A DNA stretch of 64,000 nucleotides. Origin: Streptomyces sp. NBC_00569. Its GTDB lineage: Bacteria; Actinomycetota; Actinomycetes; Streptomycetales; Streptomycetaceae. Below are positions 46,607 through 55,188 of the stretch, piece by piece. The notes under the pieces are model-generated. The model was given only the letters and a program-made list of their open reading frames with translations, had not been told where the DNA came from and did no database searches. The translations under genes were made by a program, and so were the position numbers. The stretch lies in the NCBI RefSeq assembly GCF_036345255.1, contig NZ_CP107783.1:4389501-4453500 (forward strand), read 5' to 3'. Positions within the stretch are counted from its first letter, which is position 1; every line of letters starts with the position of its first letter.

Positions 46607-47599
46607 ATGAAGGTCACGATGACCCTGCCTTTTCGCCCACTCTGTCAGCTGATCCCTGCCAGGCTGGTGTTCCCCGCCAGACTGACCGGAGTCTCCGTCT
46701 CACTGCTGAAGGCGACCGCTCTCGAGGTCGCGATTCTCGCCGGACACCTCTTGCTGTACCCGTCCGGCATCATCCAGGAGCGCAGGGCCGCCCCCGCACT
46801 CCCTCCGCTCGGCTACGCCCCCGCCCCGGAGGGCATGGACGAGGGTGACGACGAGGCCACGTACCTGACGGAGAGCGGCACCCTGCCCGGTCCTGGCGCC
46901 CAGAGCGCCCACAGCGACGACACGTGCGGCGCACGCCTGCCGGCCCCCGACAGCAAGCCGCCGGTCCTTCTCCTGCACGGTTTCATCGACAACCGCTCCG
47001 TCTTCGTCCTGCTGCGCCGCTCGCTCGCCCAGCACGGCCGGGACCACGTGGAGTCACTCAACTACTCGCCGCTGACCTACGACATCCGCACCGCCGCCGC
47101 GCTGCTCGCCCGCCACGTCGAGGAGATCTGCGAACGTACGGGCCACGACCGGGTGGACATCGTGGGGCACAGCCTCGGCGGCCTCATCGCCCGCTACTAC
47201 GTGCAATGCCTGGGTGGCGATCTGCGCGTACGCACCCTCGTGTCGCTCGGCACCCCGCACAGCGGGACCACGGTCGCGCCGCTGATGGACGCGCACCCGA
47301 TCGTCCGGCAGATGCGACCCGGCTCGACCGTCATCGAGGAGCTGTCGCGGCCCGCCCCCGGCTGCCGCACCCACTTCGTGAGCTTCTGGAGCGACCTCGA
47401 CCAGGTCATGGTTCCGCTGGAGACGGCCTGCATCGACCACCCCGACCTGATCGCGCAGAACGTCCGCGTCACGGGCGTCGGCCACCTCGCGCTCCCCGTC
47501 CACCCGGCGGTCGCCGCCGGTATCCGCCAGGCACTCGACGCCGCGGAGGCGGAAGGAGCGCGCACCACCGACGCGGTGAATGGCCTGACGGTCGCCTGA
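46607..47599 (+). CDS. Alpha/beta-hydrolase lipase/esterase
   Basis: 330 residues. Nucleophile elbow DIVGHSLGGLIARYYV (about 183-198, Ser in GHSLGG), oxyanion-hole segment PPVLLLHGFIDNRSVF, and a late His in VTGVGHLALPVHPAV. It resembles Streptomyces triacylglycerol lipase-type hydrolases. The N-terminus has a hydrophobic stretch (about 25-55) that may anchor it in the membrane rather than act as a classical signal peptide. ATG 46607 has GGGAGG 8 nt upstream. Confidence 0.82.
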   Translation: MKVTMTLPFRPLCQLIPARLVFPARLTGVSVSLLKATALEVAILAGHLLLYPSGIIQERRAAPALPPLGYAPAPEGMDEGDDEATYLTESGTLPGPGAQSAHSDDTCGARLPAPDSKPPVLLLHGFIDNRSVFVLLRRSLAQHGRDHVESLNYSPLTYDIRTAAALLARHVEEICERTGHDRVDIVGHSLGGLIARYYVQCLGGDLRVRTLVSLGTPHSGTTVAPLMDAHPIVRQMRPGSTVIEELSRPAPGCRTHFVSFWSDLDQVMVPLETACIDHPDLIAQNVRVTGVGHLALPVHPAVAAGIRQALDAAEAEGARTTDAVNGLTVA

Positions 47600-47742
47600 C
47601 TCCGGCCTGAACCTGCCCCCGGAACGGTCCCCGAACTGGCCAAACGTCGAACGATTCTCGAACGCAGGGCCAAGGCTCTGCCCACAGTCCGCCGAAAGAC
47701 GGCCGAATGCCCGTTTCCTGCGAGCGGGAAACCTGCTGAAGA

Positions 47743-47772
47743 TTGTCGTGCCCGCATACCGCCGGGTACAGT
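47743..47772 (+). promoter_or_regulatory. Promoter of the M23 peptidase gene
   Basis: TTGTCG (47743-47748), 18 nt, TACAGT (47767-47772) is a good vegetative (HrdB-type) promoter. The start would be near 47779, giving a leader of about 42 nt. No riboswitch is seen in this leader. Confidence 0.6.
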
Positions 47773-47820
47773 CACCGCACTGCTCTGGCAGCCCCTGTTG
47801 TCGAGGCGAAAGAGAAGTTG

Positions 47821-49407
47821 GTGAACGACCGTCACCCGTCGGGGACTCAGACCACCCCGGCCCCGGCTCAGGACGCCGACTACGCGCCCTACGCTGCATA
47901 TGACCAGCAGAGCGCCCAGTACGGCGGCCACACCGGTTACGACGGCTACGCCACCGGCGGTTTTGCCGCCGACCCCCTCTTCGGCGACCTGCCCGGCGCG
48001 CAGAACACCGGCACGTACGACAACAGCCAGTGGTCGAACGGGGCGCACCAGACGCTGACGACGCAGGAACCCCAGCACCTCGACCCGTACGCGGCGCAGC
48101 AGCACGCCGTCGCGTACGGCACCGGCGGCTACGACACCACCGCTGTCTGGGGGACCGCCGCTCACGAGCAACTCGGCGGTATTCCGGCCCAGTCCGGACC
48201 GGACCATTCCGGCCAGTGGGACAACAGCGCCTGGGCCGACCAGACCGGGCAGTGGGACGCGAACGCCTTCGGGGCTCAGGCTCAGGGATTCACCACACAG
48301 GACGCGTTCGCCACGCAGACCTTCCAGGCACCGGCGGCCTTCGAGACCCAGGCGTTCGACGCGCAGGCCTATGAGACACAGGTCTTCGAGACTCAGGCCT
48401 TCGAGGCCCAGCCCTTCGCGACGCAGACCTTCGAAGCGCCAATCTTCGACACCGGCGCGTACGACGCCACCGCGTGGAACTCCGCGGGCGCCGAAGGTGA
48501 CGACAGCGCCCCCGACGCCCGACACGACTACGGCCAACCCGAAGCTCCCGAGCCGGAGTTGAGCCACGACGACAGTCATCACGACAGCTACAGCGAGGGT
48601 CTCGACGACGTCGAGGAAATCGTCGCCCGCGACGAGCGGCCCGCCCCGTTCACGCCGGCCCAGCGCGCACGCTCCCGCCGCCGCTCCCCCGCCAAGCGCT
48701 CCGCGCTGCTCACGGTCGCGGTGCCCTCGGTGTGCGTGATGGGCGTCGCGGGAGTCGCCGCGGCCTCCGTCGGCGGGCTCGGCGGCGACGACAGCAAGGA
48801 CACGACGGCGGCCTCCGCGCCCGACGCGACCGCGGTGAAGCCCTCCGTAGCCAACAACAAGCTCGACACCCAGCTCGCGGACCTCTCCGCGGACGCGGGC
48901 GACTTCGCCGACCGTGCGAGCCGCACCCAGGAACGTATCGACCTCAGGGCCAAGCAGCAGGCCGAGCGGAAGCAGGCGGCGGAGGAAGCGGCGCGCAAGG
49001 AGCGTCTGCGGCCCAAGTTCGTCCTCCCGGTCAAGCAGCGCGGGCTGAGCGCGTACTACGGGCAGGCCGGCATCAACTGGATGTCCGTGCACACCGGCAT
49101 CGACTTCCCCGTCTCGTACGGCACTCCGGTGATGGCCGCGACCGACGGCACCGTCCGTACGCAGTGGAACAGCGCGTACGGGAACATGACGATCCTGACG
49201 GCGAAGGACGGCACGGAGACCTGGTACTGCCACCTCTCCAGCCACACCGTGATGAGCGGACCGGTCAAGGCCGGTGACGTCATCGCGCACTCCGGGAACT
49301 CCGGCAACTCCACCGGTCCGCACCTGCACTTCGAGGTGCGTCCCGGCGGCGGCTCGGCCGTCGACCCGCTCCCGTGGCTCCGCAGCCACGGGCTCGACCC
49401 GACGTAG
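47821..49407 (+). CDS. M23 family metallopeptidase, membrane-anchored
   Basis: 528 residues from GTG 47821 (TTG 47818 is also possible). Residues 1-290 are disordered and Gln/Ala/Thr-rich; 158-212 hold short repeats of the type TQ-x-F and ETQAF. A membrane helix (about 293-318, ALLTVAVPSVCVMGVAGVAAA) precedes a coiled coil (345-395, many Arg/Lys/Glu/Gln) and the LytM/M23 domain (400-528) with zinc ligands in HTGIDFP and HLHFEVRP. It should cut peptidoglycan cross-bridges outside the membrane. The long cytoplasmic N-terminus is unusual. Confidence 0.9.
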   Translation: MNDRHPSGTQTTPAPAQDADYAPYAAYDQQSAQYGGHTGYDGYATGGFAADPLFGDLPGAQNTGTYDNSQWSNGAHQTLTTQEPQHLDPYAAQQHAVAYGTGGYDTTAVWGTAAHEQLGGIPAQSGPDHSGQWDNSAWADQTGQWDANAFGAQAQGFTTQDAFATQTFQAPAAFETQAFDAQAYETQVFETQAFEAQPFATQTFEAPIFDTGAYDATAWNSAGAEGDDSAPDARHDYGQPEAPEPELSHDDSHHDSYSEGLDDVEEIVARDERPAPFTPAQRARSRRRSPAKRSALLTVAVPSVCVMGVAGVAAASVGGLGGDDSKDTTAASAPDATAVKPSVANNKLDTQLADLSADAGDFADRASRTQERIDLRAKQQAERKQAAEEAARKERLRPKFVLPVKQRGLSAYYGQAGINWMSVHTGIDFPVSYGTPVMAATDGTVRTQWNSAYGNMTILTAKDGTETWYCHLSSHTVMSGPVKAGDVIAHSGNSGNSTGPHLHFEVRPGGGSAVDPLPWLRSHGLDPT

Positions 49408-49436
49408 GGCCGAGCCTCTCCCGGCAGCGGCCTTCC

Positions 49437-51947
49437 CTACAGCTTCTCCACCGGCGCGTACCGCAGCAGCAGGCGCTTCGGCTTGGGCTCGCCGAAGTCG
49501 ACCGTGGCCTCCGCGTTCGCCCCCGTGCCCTTGACGCCGACGACCGTGCCGAGGCCGAACTGGTCGTGCGTCACCCGGTCTCCCACCGAGAGCGCGACGA
49601 CGGGCTTCTCCGTCGCCCGGCGCGTGGCGAACGCCGGTGTCGAGCGCGAGCGCGACGACGAGAGGGACGCGGCGATGCCGCTCGTCGGCCCCGCCGACTT
49701 GACGGGCGCCATGGCACCCGTCCGCTTCCACTCCAGATGCGCATCCGGGATCTCCTCCAGGAAGCGCGACGGCGGGTTGTACGAGGGCTGGCCCCAGGCG
49801 CTGCGCAGCGTGGAGCGCGTCAGATACAGGCGCTCACGCGCGCGCGTGATGCCGACGTAGGCGAGCCGGCGCTCCTCCTCCAGCTCCTTGACCTGGCCGA
49901 GGGAGCGCATGTGCGGGAAGACGCCGTCCTCCATGCCGGTCAGGAAGACGACCGGGAACTCAAGACCCTTGGCGGTGTGCAGCGTCATCAGCGTGATGAC
50001 ACCGGAGCCGTCGTCCTCCTCGTCCGGGATCTGGTCGGAGTCGGCGACGAGCGCGACCCGCTCCAGGAACTCGGAGAGCGTACCGACGCTCGCCTCGCCC
50101 TCACCCTCGGCCGCGCCGTCCGCCGTCGCGCTCTCCTGCTCGAACTCCAGGGCCACGGCCGCGAGTTCCTGAAGGTTCTCGATGCGGGTCTCGTCCTGCG
50201 GGTCCGTCGACGACTGCAACTCGGCGAGATAGCCGGTCCGTTCGAGCACGGCCTCCAGGACCGTGGCCGGGCCCGCGCCCGACTCGACGATCGTGCGGAG
50301 GTCCTCCATCAGCGTGTTGAACCGCTTCACCGCGTTCGTCGAGCGGGCCGCCATTCCGTACGCCTCGTCGACGCGGCGCAGCGCCTGCGGGAAGGAGATC
50401 TTCTCCCGCTGGGAGAGCGCGTCGATCATCGCTTCGGCGCGGTCGCCGATGCCGCGTTTCGGCACATTGAGAATGCGGCGCAGGGGGACGGAGTCCTCGG
50501 GGTTGGCGAGCACCCGCAGATAGGCCAGGACGTCCCTGACCTCCTTGCGCTCGTAGAAGCGGACTCCGCCGACGACCTTGTAGGGCAGGCCGACGCGGAT
50601 GAAGATCTCTTCGAAGACACGGGACTGCGCGTTCGTCCGGTAGAAGACGGCGACGTCGCCGGCCTTCGCGTCGCGCGCGTCCGTGAGCCGGTCGATCTCG
50701 TCGGCGACGAACTGCGCCTCGTCGTGCTCGGTGTCCGCGACGTAGCCGGTGATCTGCGCGCCCGCGCCCGCGTTCGTCCACAGATTCTTGGGGCGGCGGG
50801 ATTCGTTGCGCTCGATGACCGCGTTGGCGGCGGAGAGGATGGTCTGCGTCGAGCGGTAGTTCTGCTCGAGCAGGATCGTCGTTGCGTCGGCGTAGTCCTC
50901 CTCGAACTGGAGGATGTTGCGGATGGTGGCTCCGCGGAACGCGTAGATCGACTGGTCGGCGTCACCCACGACGCACAGCTCGGCCGGCGGGAGGTCGCCC
51001 TCACGCGGCGGCTCGTCCTCCGCCCGGCCGCCGCCGGCCGTCCCCACCAGCTCCCTGACCAGCGCGTACTGCGCGTGGTTCGTGTCCTGGTACTCGTCGA
51101 CCAGGACGTGGCGGAAGCGGCGGTGGTAGTGCTCGGCGACGTCCGGGAAGGCACGCAGGAGGTTCACCGTCGTCATGATCAGGTCGTCGAAGTCCAGCGC
51201 GTTCGCCTCGCGGAGGCGGGACTGGTACATCGCGTAGGCCTGGGCGAGGGTCTTCTCGAAGCCGTCGGCGGCCTGAGCCGCGAAGTCCTCCTCGTCGATC
51301 AGCTCGTTCTTCAGGTTCGAGATCTTGGCGCTGAAGGACTTCGGGGGGAACTTCTTCGGGTCCAGGTCGAGGTCGCGGCAGACCAGGGCCATGAGGCGCT
51401 TGGAATCGGCCGCGTCGTAGATCGAGAACGACGACGTGAAGCCGAGCTTCTTCGACTCGCGGCGCAGGATACGGACGCAGGCGCTGTGGAACGTCGACAC
51501 CCACATCGCGTTCGCCCGCGGGCCGACGAGGGACTCGACGCGCTCCTTCATCTCGCCCGCGGCCTTGTTCGTGAACGTGATCGCGAGGATCTGGCCGGGG
51601 TGCACGCCGCGCTCGCCGAGGAGATACGCGATGCGGTGCGTGAGCACACGGGTCTTGCCGGAGCCCGCGCCCGCCACGATGAGCAGCGGGGAGCCGCCGT
51701 GGACGACGGCCGCCTTCTGGTTCTCGTTCAGCCCGTCGAGGAGCGCCGCCGGGTCGAGCGCCGGGCGCGGGGCGCCGTCCCGGTAGTACGCGTCCCTGGC
51801 CGGGGGCACGTCGAACTTCCCGTCGAACAGGTCGTCCGGAACGTGCTCCGGAGCCGTGTCGTCCTCGGGCGGCGGCGGGGCATGCTCCTCACTGGCCTTC
51901 GAAGCCGTGAGGTCCGCCAGGAAGCTGTCGTCAAAGAGGCTGCTCAT
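49437..51947 (-). CDS. pcrA: UvrD/PcrA-type ATP-dependent DNA helicase
   Basis: 836 residues, superfamily 1A. Q-motif LNENQKAAV, Walker A VAGAGSGKTR (about 91-100), motif Ia TFTNKAAGEMKERV, motif II LVDEYQDTN, motif III VVGDADQSIYAFRGA, motif IV LEQNYRST, motif V LMTLHTAKGLEFPVVF and motif VI YVGITRARERL are all present. A C-terminal Tudor-like tail (GDRVTHDQFGLGTVVGV), known to contact RNA polymerase in PcrA, is kept. The acidic N-terminal extension (about 1-65) is longer than in Bacillus. It functions in repair and in resolving transcription-replication conflicts. Confidence 0.95.
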   Translation of the reverse strand: MSSLFDDSFLADLTASKASEEHAPPPPEDDTAPEHVPDDLFDGKFDVPPARDAYYRDGAPRPALDPAALLDGLNENQKAAVVHGGSPLLIVAGAGSGKTRVLTHRIAYLLGERGVHPGQILAITFTNKAAGEMKERVESLVGPRANAMWVSTFHSACVRILRRESKKLGFTSSFSIYDAADSKRLMALVCRDLDLDPKKFPPKSFSAKISNLKNELIDEEDFAAQAADGFEKTLAQAYAMYQSRLREANALDFDDLIMTTVNLLRAFPDVAEHYHRRFRHVLVDEYQDTNHAQYALVRELVGTAGGGRAEDEPPREGDLPPAELCVVGDADQSIYAFRGATIRNILQFEEDYADATTILLEQNYRSTQTILSAANAVIERNESRRPKNLWTNAGAGAQITGYVADTEHDEAQFVADEIDRLTDARDAKAGDVAVFYRTNAQSRVFEEIFIRVGLPYKVVGGVRFYERKEVRDVLAYLRVLANPEDSVPLRRILNVPKRGIGDRAEAMIDALSQREKISFPQALRRVDEAYGMAARSTNAVKRFNTLMEDLRTIVESGAGPATVLEAVLERTGYLAELQSSTDPQDETRIENLQELAAVALEFEQESATADGAAEGEGEASVGTLSEFLERVALVADSDQIPDEEDDGSGVITLMTLHTAKGLEFPVVFLTGMEDGVFPHMRSLGQVKELEEERRLAYVGITRARERLYLTRSTLRSAWGQPSYNPPSRFLEEIPDAHLEWKRTGAMAPVKSAGPTSGIAASLSSSRSRSTPAFATRRATEKPVVALSVGDRVTHDQFGLGTVVGVKGTGANAEATVDFGEPKPKRLLLRYAPVEKL

Positions 51948-52150
51948 CGCTCTACGAGTCTAGGCCGCCCCACTGACACCCACGGCCGCCCCGGAAACTT
52001 CCCCCCGACTTCGTGAACCCGGCCACCTCTCGTAGTGCGGGAATCACCTTCCGTGAGGGTTACCGGGGGTCACGAACAAGATTGACGAAGGTCACGAAAA
52101 TGTATCGGGCATATCGAACATCAACCTTCACAGCAGCCACACGAGTTGGT
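51948..52150. other. Promoter region of the riboswitch-controlled NlpC/P60 gene
   Basis: GGTCACGAA is directly repeated at 52068-52076 and 52090-52098, 22 bp apart (about two helix turns), on either side of a TTGACG box (52082-52087). The sequence is AT-richer than its surroundings. This looks like a promoter with regulator sites, but I cannot place the -10 box with confidence. Confidence 0.45.
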
Positions 52151-52179
52151 TAGCGTGCTCCGCGGGCCACCCGTCCCCC

Positions 52180-52356
52180 CGCCGGCAACCGCGCCGCGAA
52201 CGGGTCGCCCCCGCTGAGTTCAGTACGCCGAGAGGCATGGAACCGGGGACCCACGACCTTTGGGGTGAATCAGCCGACGACCCGTCAGGGTGCGGCCGTA
52301 GGGCAGCCTTCCGAATCTCCGCCCGAACCCGACAGCTAACCCGGTAGGCGGTCATG
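52180..52356 (+). ncRNA. c-di-AMP (ydaO/yuaA) riboswitch
   Basis: The hallmark blocks are present in order: CGCTGAGTTC (52212-52221), GGAACCGGGGACCCACGACC followed by TTTGGGGTGAATCAGCCGAC (about 52239-52278), AGGGCAGCC, then CGAACCCGACAGCTAACCCG and GTAGGCGG. These match the conserved core of the ydaO class, which in actinobacteria precedes cell-wall hydrolase genes. The ribosome site GGAAGGAG follows at once (52357-52364), so control of translation or of an overlapping terminator is likely. Outer boundaries are approximate. Confidence 0.93.
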
Positions 52357-52373
52357 GGAAGGAGACGCGCCCC

Positions 52374-53543
52374 TTGGCGTCGCACCGCAAGCCGCGCAGC
52401 AGGACAGCCGGTCCCCGCACGGCCCCCGTCGTCGGAATCACCACGGCGGCCCTCACGTCCATAGCCCTGCTCTCGCAGAGCGCGACCGCCGCCCCCTCCG
52501 CGCCTCCGAAGCCGAGCCTGGAAGAGGTCCAGAAGAAGGTCGACACCCTCTACCACCAGGCGGGCGTCGCCACGGAGAAGTACAACGCGGCCAAGGAGCG
52601 CACCACCAAGCAGCAGAAGCGCGTCGGCGACCTGCTCGACGACGTCGCGCAGCGGACCGAGAAGCTCAACAAGGCCCGCCAGGAGCTCGGCACCTTCGCC
52701 GCCGCCCAGTACCGCACGGGCGCCGTCTCGGACACCGCGACGCTGCTCCTCGCCGACGACGCGCAGGACTACTTCGACCAGGACCAGCTGATGAGCCGGC
52801 TCACGAGCCGCCAGAAACAGGCCGTCGACGACTACCAGACCGAGCAGGCCGCCACCACGAAGAAGCGCACCGAGGCGGCCAAGAGCCTGGAGACGCTGAC
52901 CACTTCGCAGGCCACGCTCAGGAGCACGAAGAGGGACGTCCAGCAGAAGCTCGGCGACGCCCGCGAACTCCTGTCGAAGCTGACCGCCGAGGAGAAGGCG
53001 CGCCTCGCGGCGATCGAGAAGAAGAAGCAGGAGGCCGCCAGGAAGAAGGCGGAGGAGCTGGCGCGCCAGCAGGCCGAGGCGGAGGCCAAGCGCAAGGCGG
53101 CCGAGGAGGCACAACAGAAGGAGAACCCGGGCACGGGCAGCGGTTCCGGCACGGGTACGGGTACGGGCTCCGGCAGCACCGGCAGCGGCTATGCCGCCAA
53201 GGCCGCGAAGGTCATCGCCTTCGCCGAGTCCCAGATGGGCAAGCCGTACGTGTGGGGCGCCACGGGCCCGGACTCGTACGACTGCTCGGGCCTCACGCAG
53301 GCCGCGTGGAAGGCGGCCGGCATCTCGCTGCCGCGCACGACCTGGGACCAGGTCAAGGTCGGAACGACCGTCACCACTGCCAACGCACAGCCCGGTGACC
53401 TGGTCTTCTTCTACGACGACATCAGCCACGTCGGCATCTACATCGGCGACGGCAAGATGATCCACGCCCCGAAGCCGGGCGCGAACGTCCGCGTCGAGTC
53501 GATCTACTACATGCCGATCCACAGCGTGGTGCGCCCGGCCTGA
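52374..53543 (+). CDS. NlpC/P60 (C40) cell-wall hydrolase, riboswitch controlled
   Basis: 389 residues from TTG 52374, 9 nt after GGAG. A signal peptide (cleavage near ATAAPSA, residue 38-42) precedes a long coiled coil (about 45-240, rich in Lys/Glu/Gln/Ala), a Gly/Ser/Thr linker (about 245-270) and the C40 domain (272-389) with catalytic Cys 304 in YDCSGLTQA, His 352 in ISHVGIYIG and His 364 in MIHAPKPG. It should hydrolyse stem-peptide bonds in peptidoglycan. The c-di-AMP riboswitch ties its expression to turgor and second-messenger level. A paralogue lies 1.6 kb downstream. Confidence 0.94.
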   Translation: MASHRKPRSRTAGPRTAPVVGITTAALTSIALLSQSATAAPSAPPKPSLEEVQKKVDTLYHQAGVATEKYNAAKERTTKQQKRVGDLLDDVAQRTEKLNKARQELGTFAAAQYRTGAVSDTATLLLADDAQDYFDQDQLMSRLTSRQKQAVDDYQTEQAATTKKRTEAAKSLETLTTSQATLRSTKRDVQQKLGDARELLSKLTAEEKARLAAIEKKKQEAARKKAEELARQQAEAEAKRKAAEEAQQKENPGTGSGSGTGTGTGSGSTGSGYAAKAAKVIAFAESQMGKPYVWGATGPDSYDCSGLTQAAWKAAGISLPRTTWDQVKVGTTVTTANAQPGDLVFFYDDISHVGIYIGDGKMIHAPKPGANVRVESIYYMPIHSVVRPA

Positions 53544-53570
53544 CCGCCTTCGTGGGGTTACGTTCGGGCG

Positions 53571-54518
53571 GTGCGCGGCCCGAACGCAACCCCAGGTCCC
53601 GGACCCACGTGGTCCCAGCTCCCGCCGGCCGCCGGTGCCGCCGTCATGGCCACCGGCATCATCTCGGTCGGCCTGAACCTGACCGGTCACTCGGTGCTGT
53701 CCGGCATCTTCCTGGCGCTCGCAGCCGCCCTCTGGATCGTCCTCGCGGCGGACTTCGCGAGCCGGCTGGTGCGGGAGCACGACCGCTGGCGGTCCGAGGC
53801 CGACACCCCGCCCGCGCTCACCGCGGTGGCGGCGACGACCGTCCTCGGCACCCGGATCTCCATGTTCGGCTGGCAGACCCTGGCCGAGGCGCTCCTCGCC
53901 CTGGCCGCGCTCGTCTGGCCGGTGCTCCTGGTCAACGTCGTACGGCACTGGAAGCCGCGGATGCCGGGGGGCGTGTTCCTCGGCTGTGTCGCGACACAGG
54001 GCCTCGTCGTCCTGGCGGCGACGCTCGCGTCCGCGGTCGGCGCGCACTGGCTCGCGTACACCGGGATGGTGCTCTTCTGGGGCGGGGTCGTCCTGTACTG
54101 CCTCGCGCTGCTCCACTTCGACCTGCGCGAGGTGGCCCACGGCGCCGGGGACCAGTGGGTCGCGGGTGGCGCACTCGCCATCTCCGCCCTCGCCGCGTCG
54201 AAGCTCGTCGCGACGGGCCTGTGGAACGAGGACGACACGGACGTCCTGCGCACCATGAGCTTTCTGCTGTTCGCGCTCGATGCGGCCTGGTACGTCGTGC
54301 TGGCGCTGGCGGAGGTGCGGTGGCCCCGGCCGCGCTACGACGTGCGGCGCTGGTCGACGGTCTTCCCGCTGGGAATGACAGCGGCGGCGGCACTGTCCGT
54401 GGGCGCCGCCGCCGATGTGCCCTGGCTGAGAGGGCCGGGGCAGGTACTGGTGTGGATCGCGGTGGCCGTGTGGCTCGCCACCCTGATCGGGACGTTCAGG
54501 TCCCGGACACTCGCCTGA
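53571..54518 (+). CDS. TDT-family (tellurite resistance/C4-dicarboxylate transporter-like) membrane protein
   Basis: 315 residues with about ten membrane helices. PPAAGAAVMATGIISVGLNL near the N-terminus is typical of TDT/SLAC1-related channels. The substrate is unknown. GTG 53571 lies 6 nt after a TACGTT -10 box (53559-53564), so it is probably leaderless. It starts 27 bp after the NlpC/P60 gene, but the separate promoter suggests its own control. Confidence 0.75.
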   Translation: MRGPNATPGPGPTWSQLPPAAGAAVMATGIISVGLNLTGHSVLSGIFLALAAALWIVLAADFASRLVREHDRWRSEADTPPALTAVAATTVLGTRISMFGWQTLAEALLALAALVWPVLLVNVVRHWKPRMPGGVFLGCVATQGLVVLAATLASAVGAHWLAYTGMVLFWGGVVLYCLALLHFDLREVAHGAGDQWVAGGALAISALAASKLVATGLWNEDDTDVLRTMSFLLFALDAAWYVVLALAEVRWPRPRYDVRRWSTVFPLGMTAAAALSVGAAADVPWLRGPGQVLVWIAVAVWLATLIGTFRSRTLA

Positions 54519-54543
54519 CCCGGATCCCGGGGGCCGTGAGGGC

Positions 54544-54895
54544 TCAGGTCCAGAGCACCGCGATGAAGATGTTCGCGGTGGTCAGGAGGCCGACGAGACC
54601 GAACAGGCCCTTGTCCACCTTCTCGTCGTCGCTTCACGTACACGAGGCCGAGGATCACGATCAGCAGCGCGAGCTTCACGCCGATCTTGATGTTGTCGAC
54701 GGTGTTGCCGTCCGCCTGGTTCAGGCCCACCAGGACGACACCCGTGACCAGCATGGTCAGCGCACCGTGCAGCATCGCCGGGACGAACCGGGCCGTTCCC
54801 TTGCCCATCGCCTTCATCTGGGTGAGGAACCCACCGAGGAGCGAGGCGATGCCGATGATGTGCAGGCCGACGAAGAGGTGGATGAGTACGTCCAT
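54544..54895 (-). pseudogene. Frameshifted small membrane protein gene
   Basis: From ATG 54895 the frame encodes MDVLIHLFVGLHIIGIASLLGG and further helices to GLVYVKR. The natural continuation DDEKVDKGLFGLVGLLTTANIFIAVLWT ending at 54544 lies in another frame. The total length (352 nt) is not a multiple of three. A 2-nt loss in a CGCG near 54628-54634 would explain it: restoring CG gives VKRDDEKVDK. Three to four helices make up a protein of about 117 residues. It may be a real mutation or a sequencing error; without it translation would run on to about 54335. Confidence 0.75.
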
Positions 54896-55004
54896 GACCG
54901 GCGAGCCTAGCCGGGGCCTCACTGCCGCCATGAACCGGCCCGCACCGATCCCTCACCGGTCACATACGGTCACACGCGGAACACAAGGGCCAGTTGAGGG
55001 CAAT

Positions 55005-55024
55005 CCGTCACCAACCCGTGACGG
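55005..55024. promoter_or_regulatory. Inverted repeat upstream of the second NlpC/P60 gene
   Basis: CCGTCAC-CAACCC-GTGACGG is a perfect 7-bp inverted repeat with a 6-nt centre, about 165 bp before the gene and close to a TTGAGG / TTTAGCGT promoter-like pair. It may be a regulator site. Confidence 0.35.
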
Positions 55025-55111
55025 TCGGGTTTAGCGTCCTTCCTCAGGTGACCGGCTCCCCACCGCCGCCCCGCTCAGGGGCGGCAGTCGGGCACCTACC
55101 GCCGAGAAAGG

Positions 55112-55152
55112 TCCGGCGGCGGCCCGCTCCCCCTGTGCGGGCCGCCGCCGGA
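55112..55152 (+). promoter_or_regulatory. Strong hairpin in the leader of the second NlpC/P60 gene
   Basis: A perfect 15-bp GC stem TCCGGCGGCGGCCCG (55112-55126) / CGGGCCGCCGCCGGA (55138-55152), 11-nt loop, ending 19 bp before the GGAAGGA ribosome site. It occupies the place held by the riboswitch in the paralogous gene, so it could be an attenuator, or simply a terminator for upstream transcription. Confidence 0.6.
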
Positions 55153-55188
55153 CGCGTAAGCAGTACGTACCGGAAGGACGTGCCCCTC

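Noticed and set aside
49374..52016. 880-codon plus-strand frame opposite pcrA
   Set aside because: Shadow of pcrA, which shows every helicase motif on the other strand.
54960..55188. c-di-AMP riboswitch before the second NlpC/P60 gene
   Set aside because: None of the conserved ydaO blocks (GGAACCGGGGACCC, GGGGTGAATC, CCCGACAGCTAACCC) is present; only a GC hairpin is seen.
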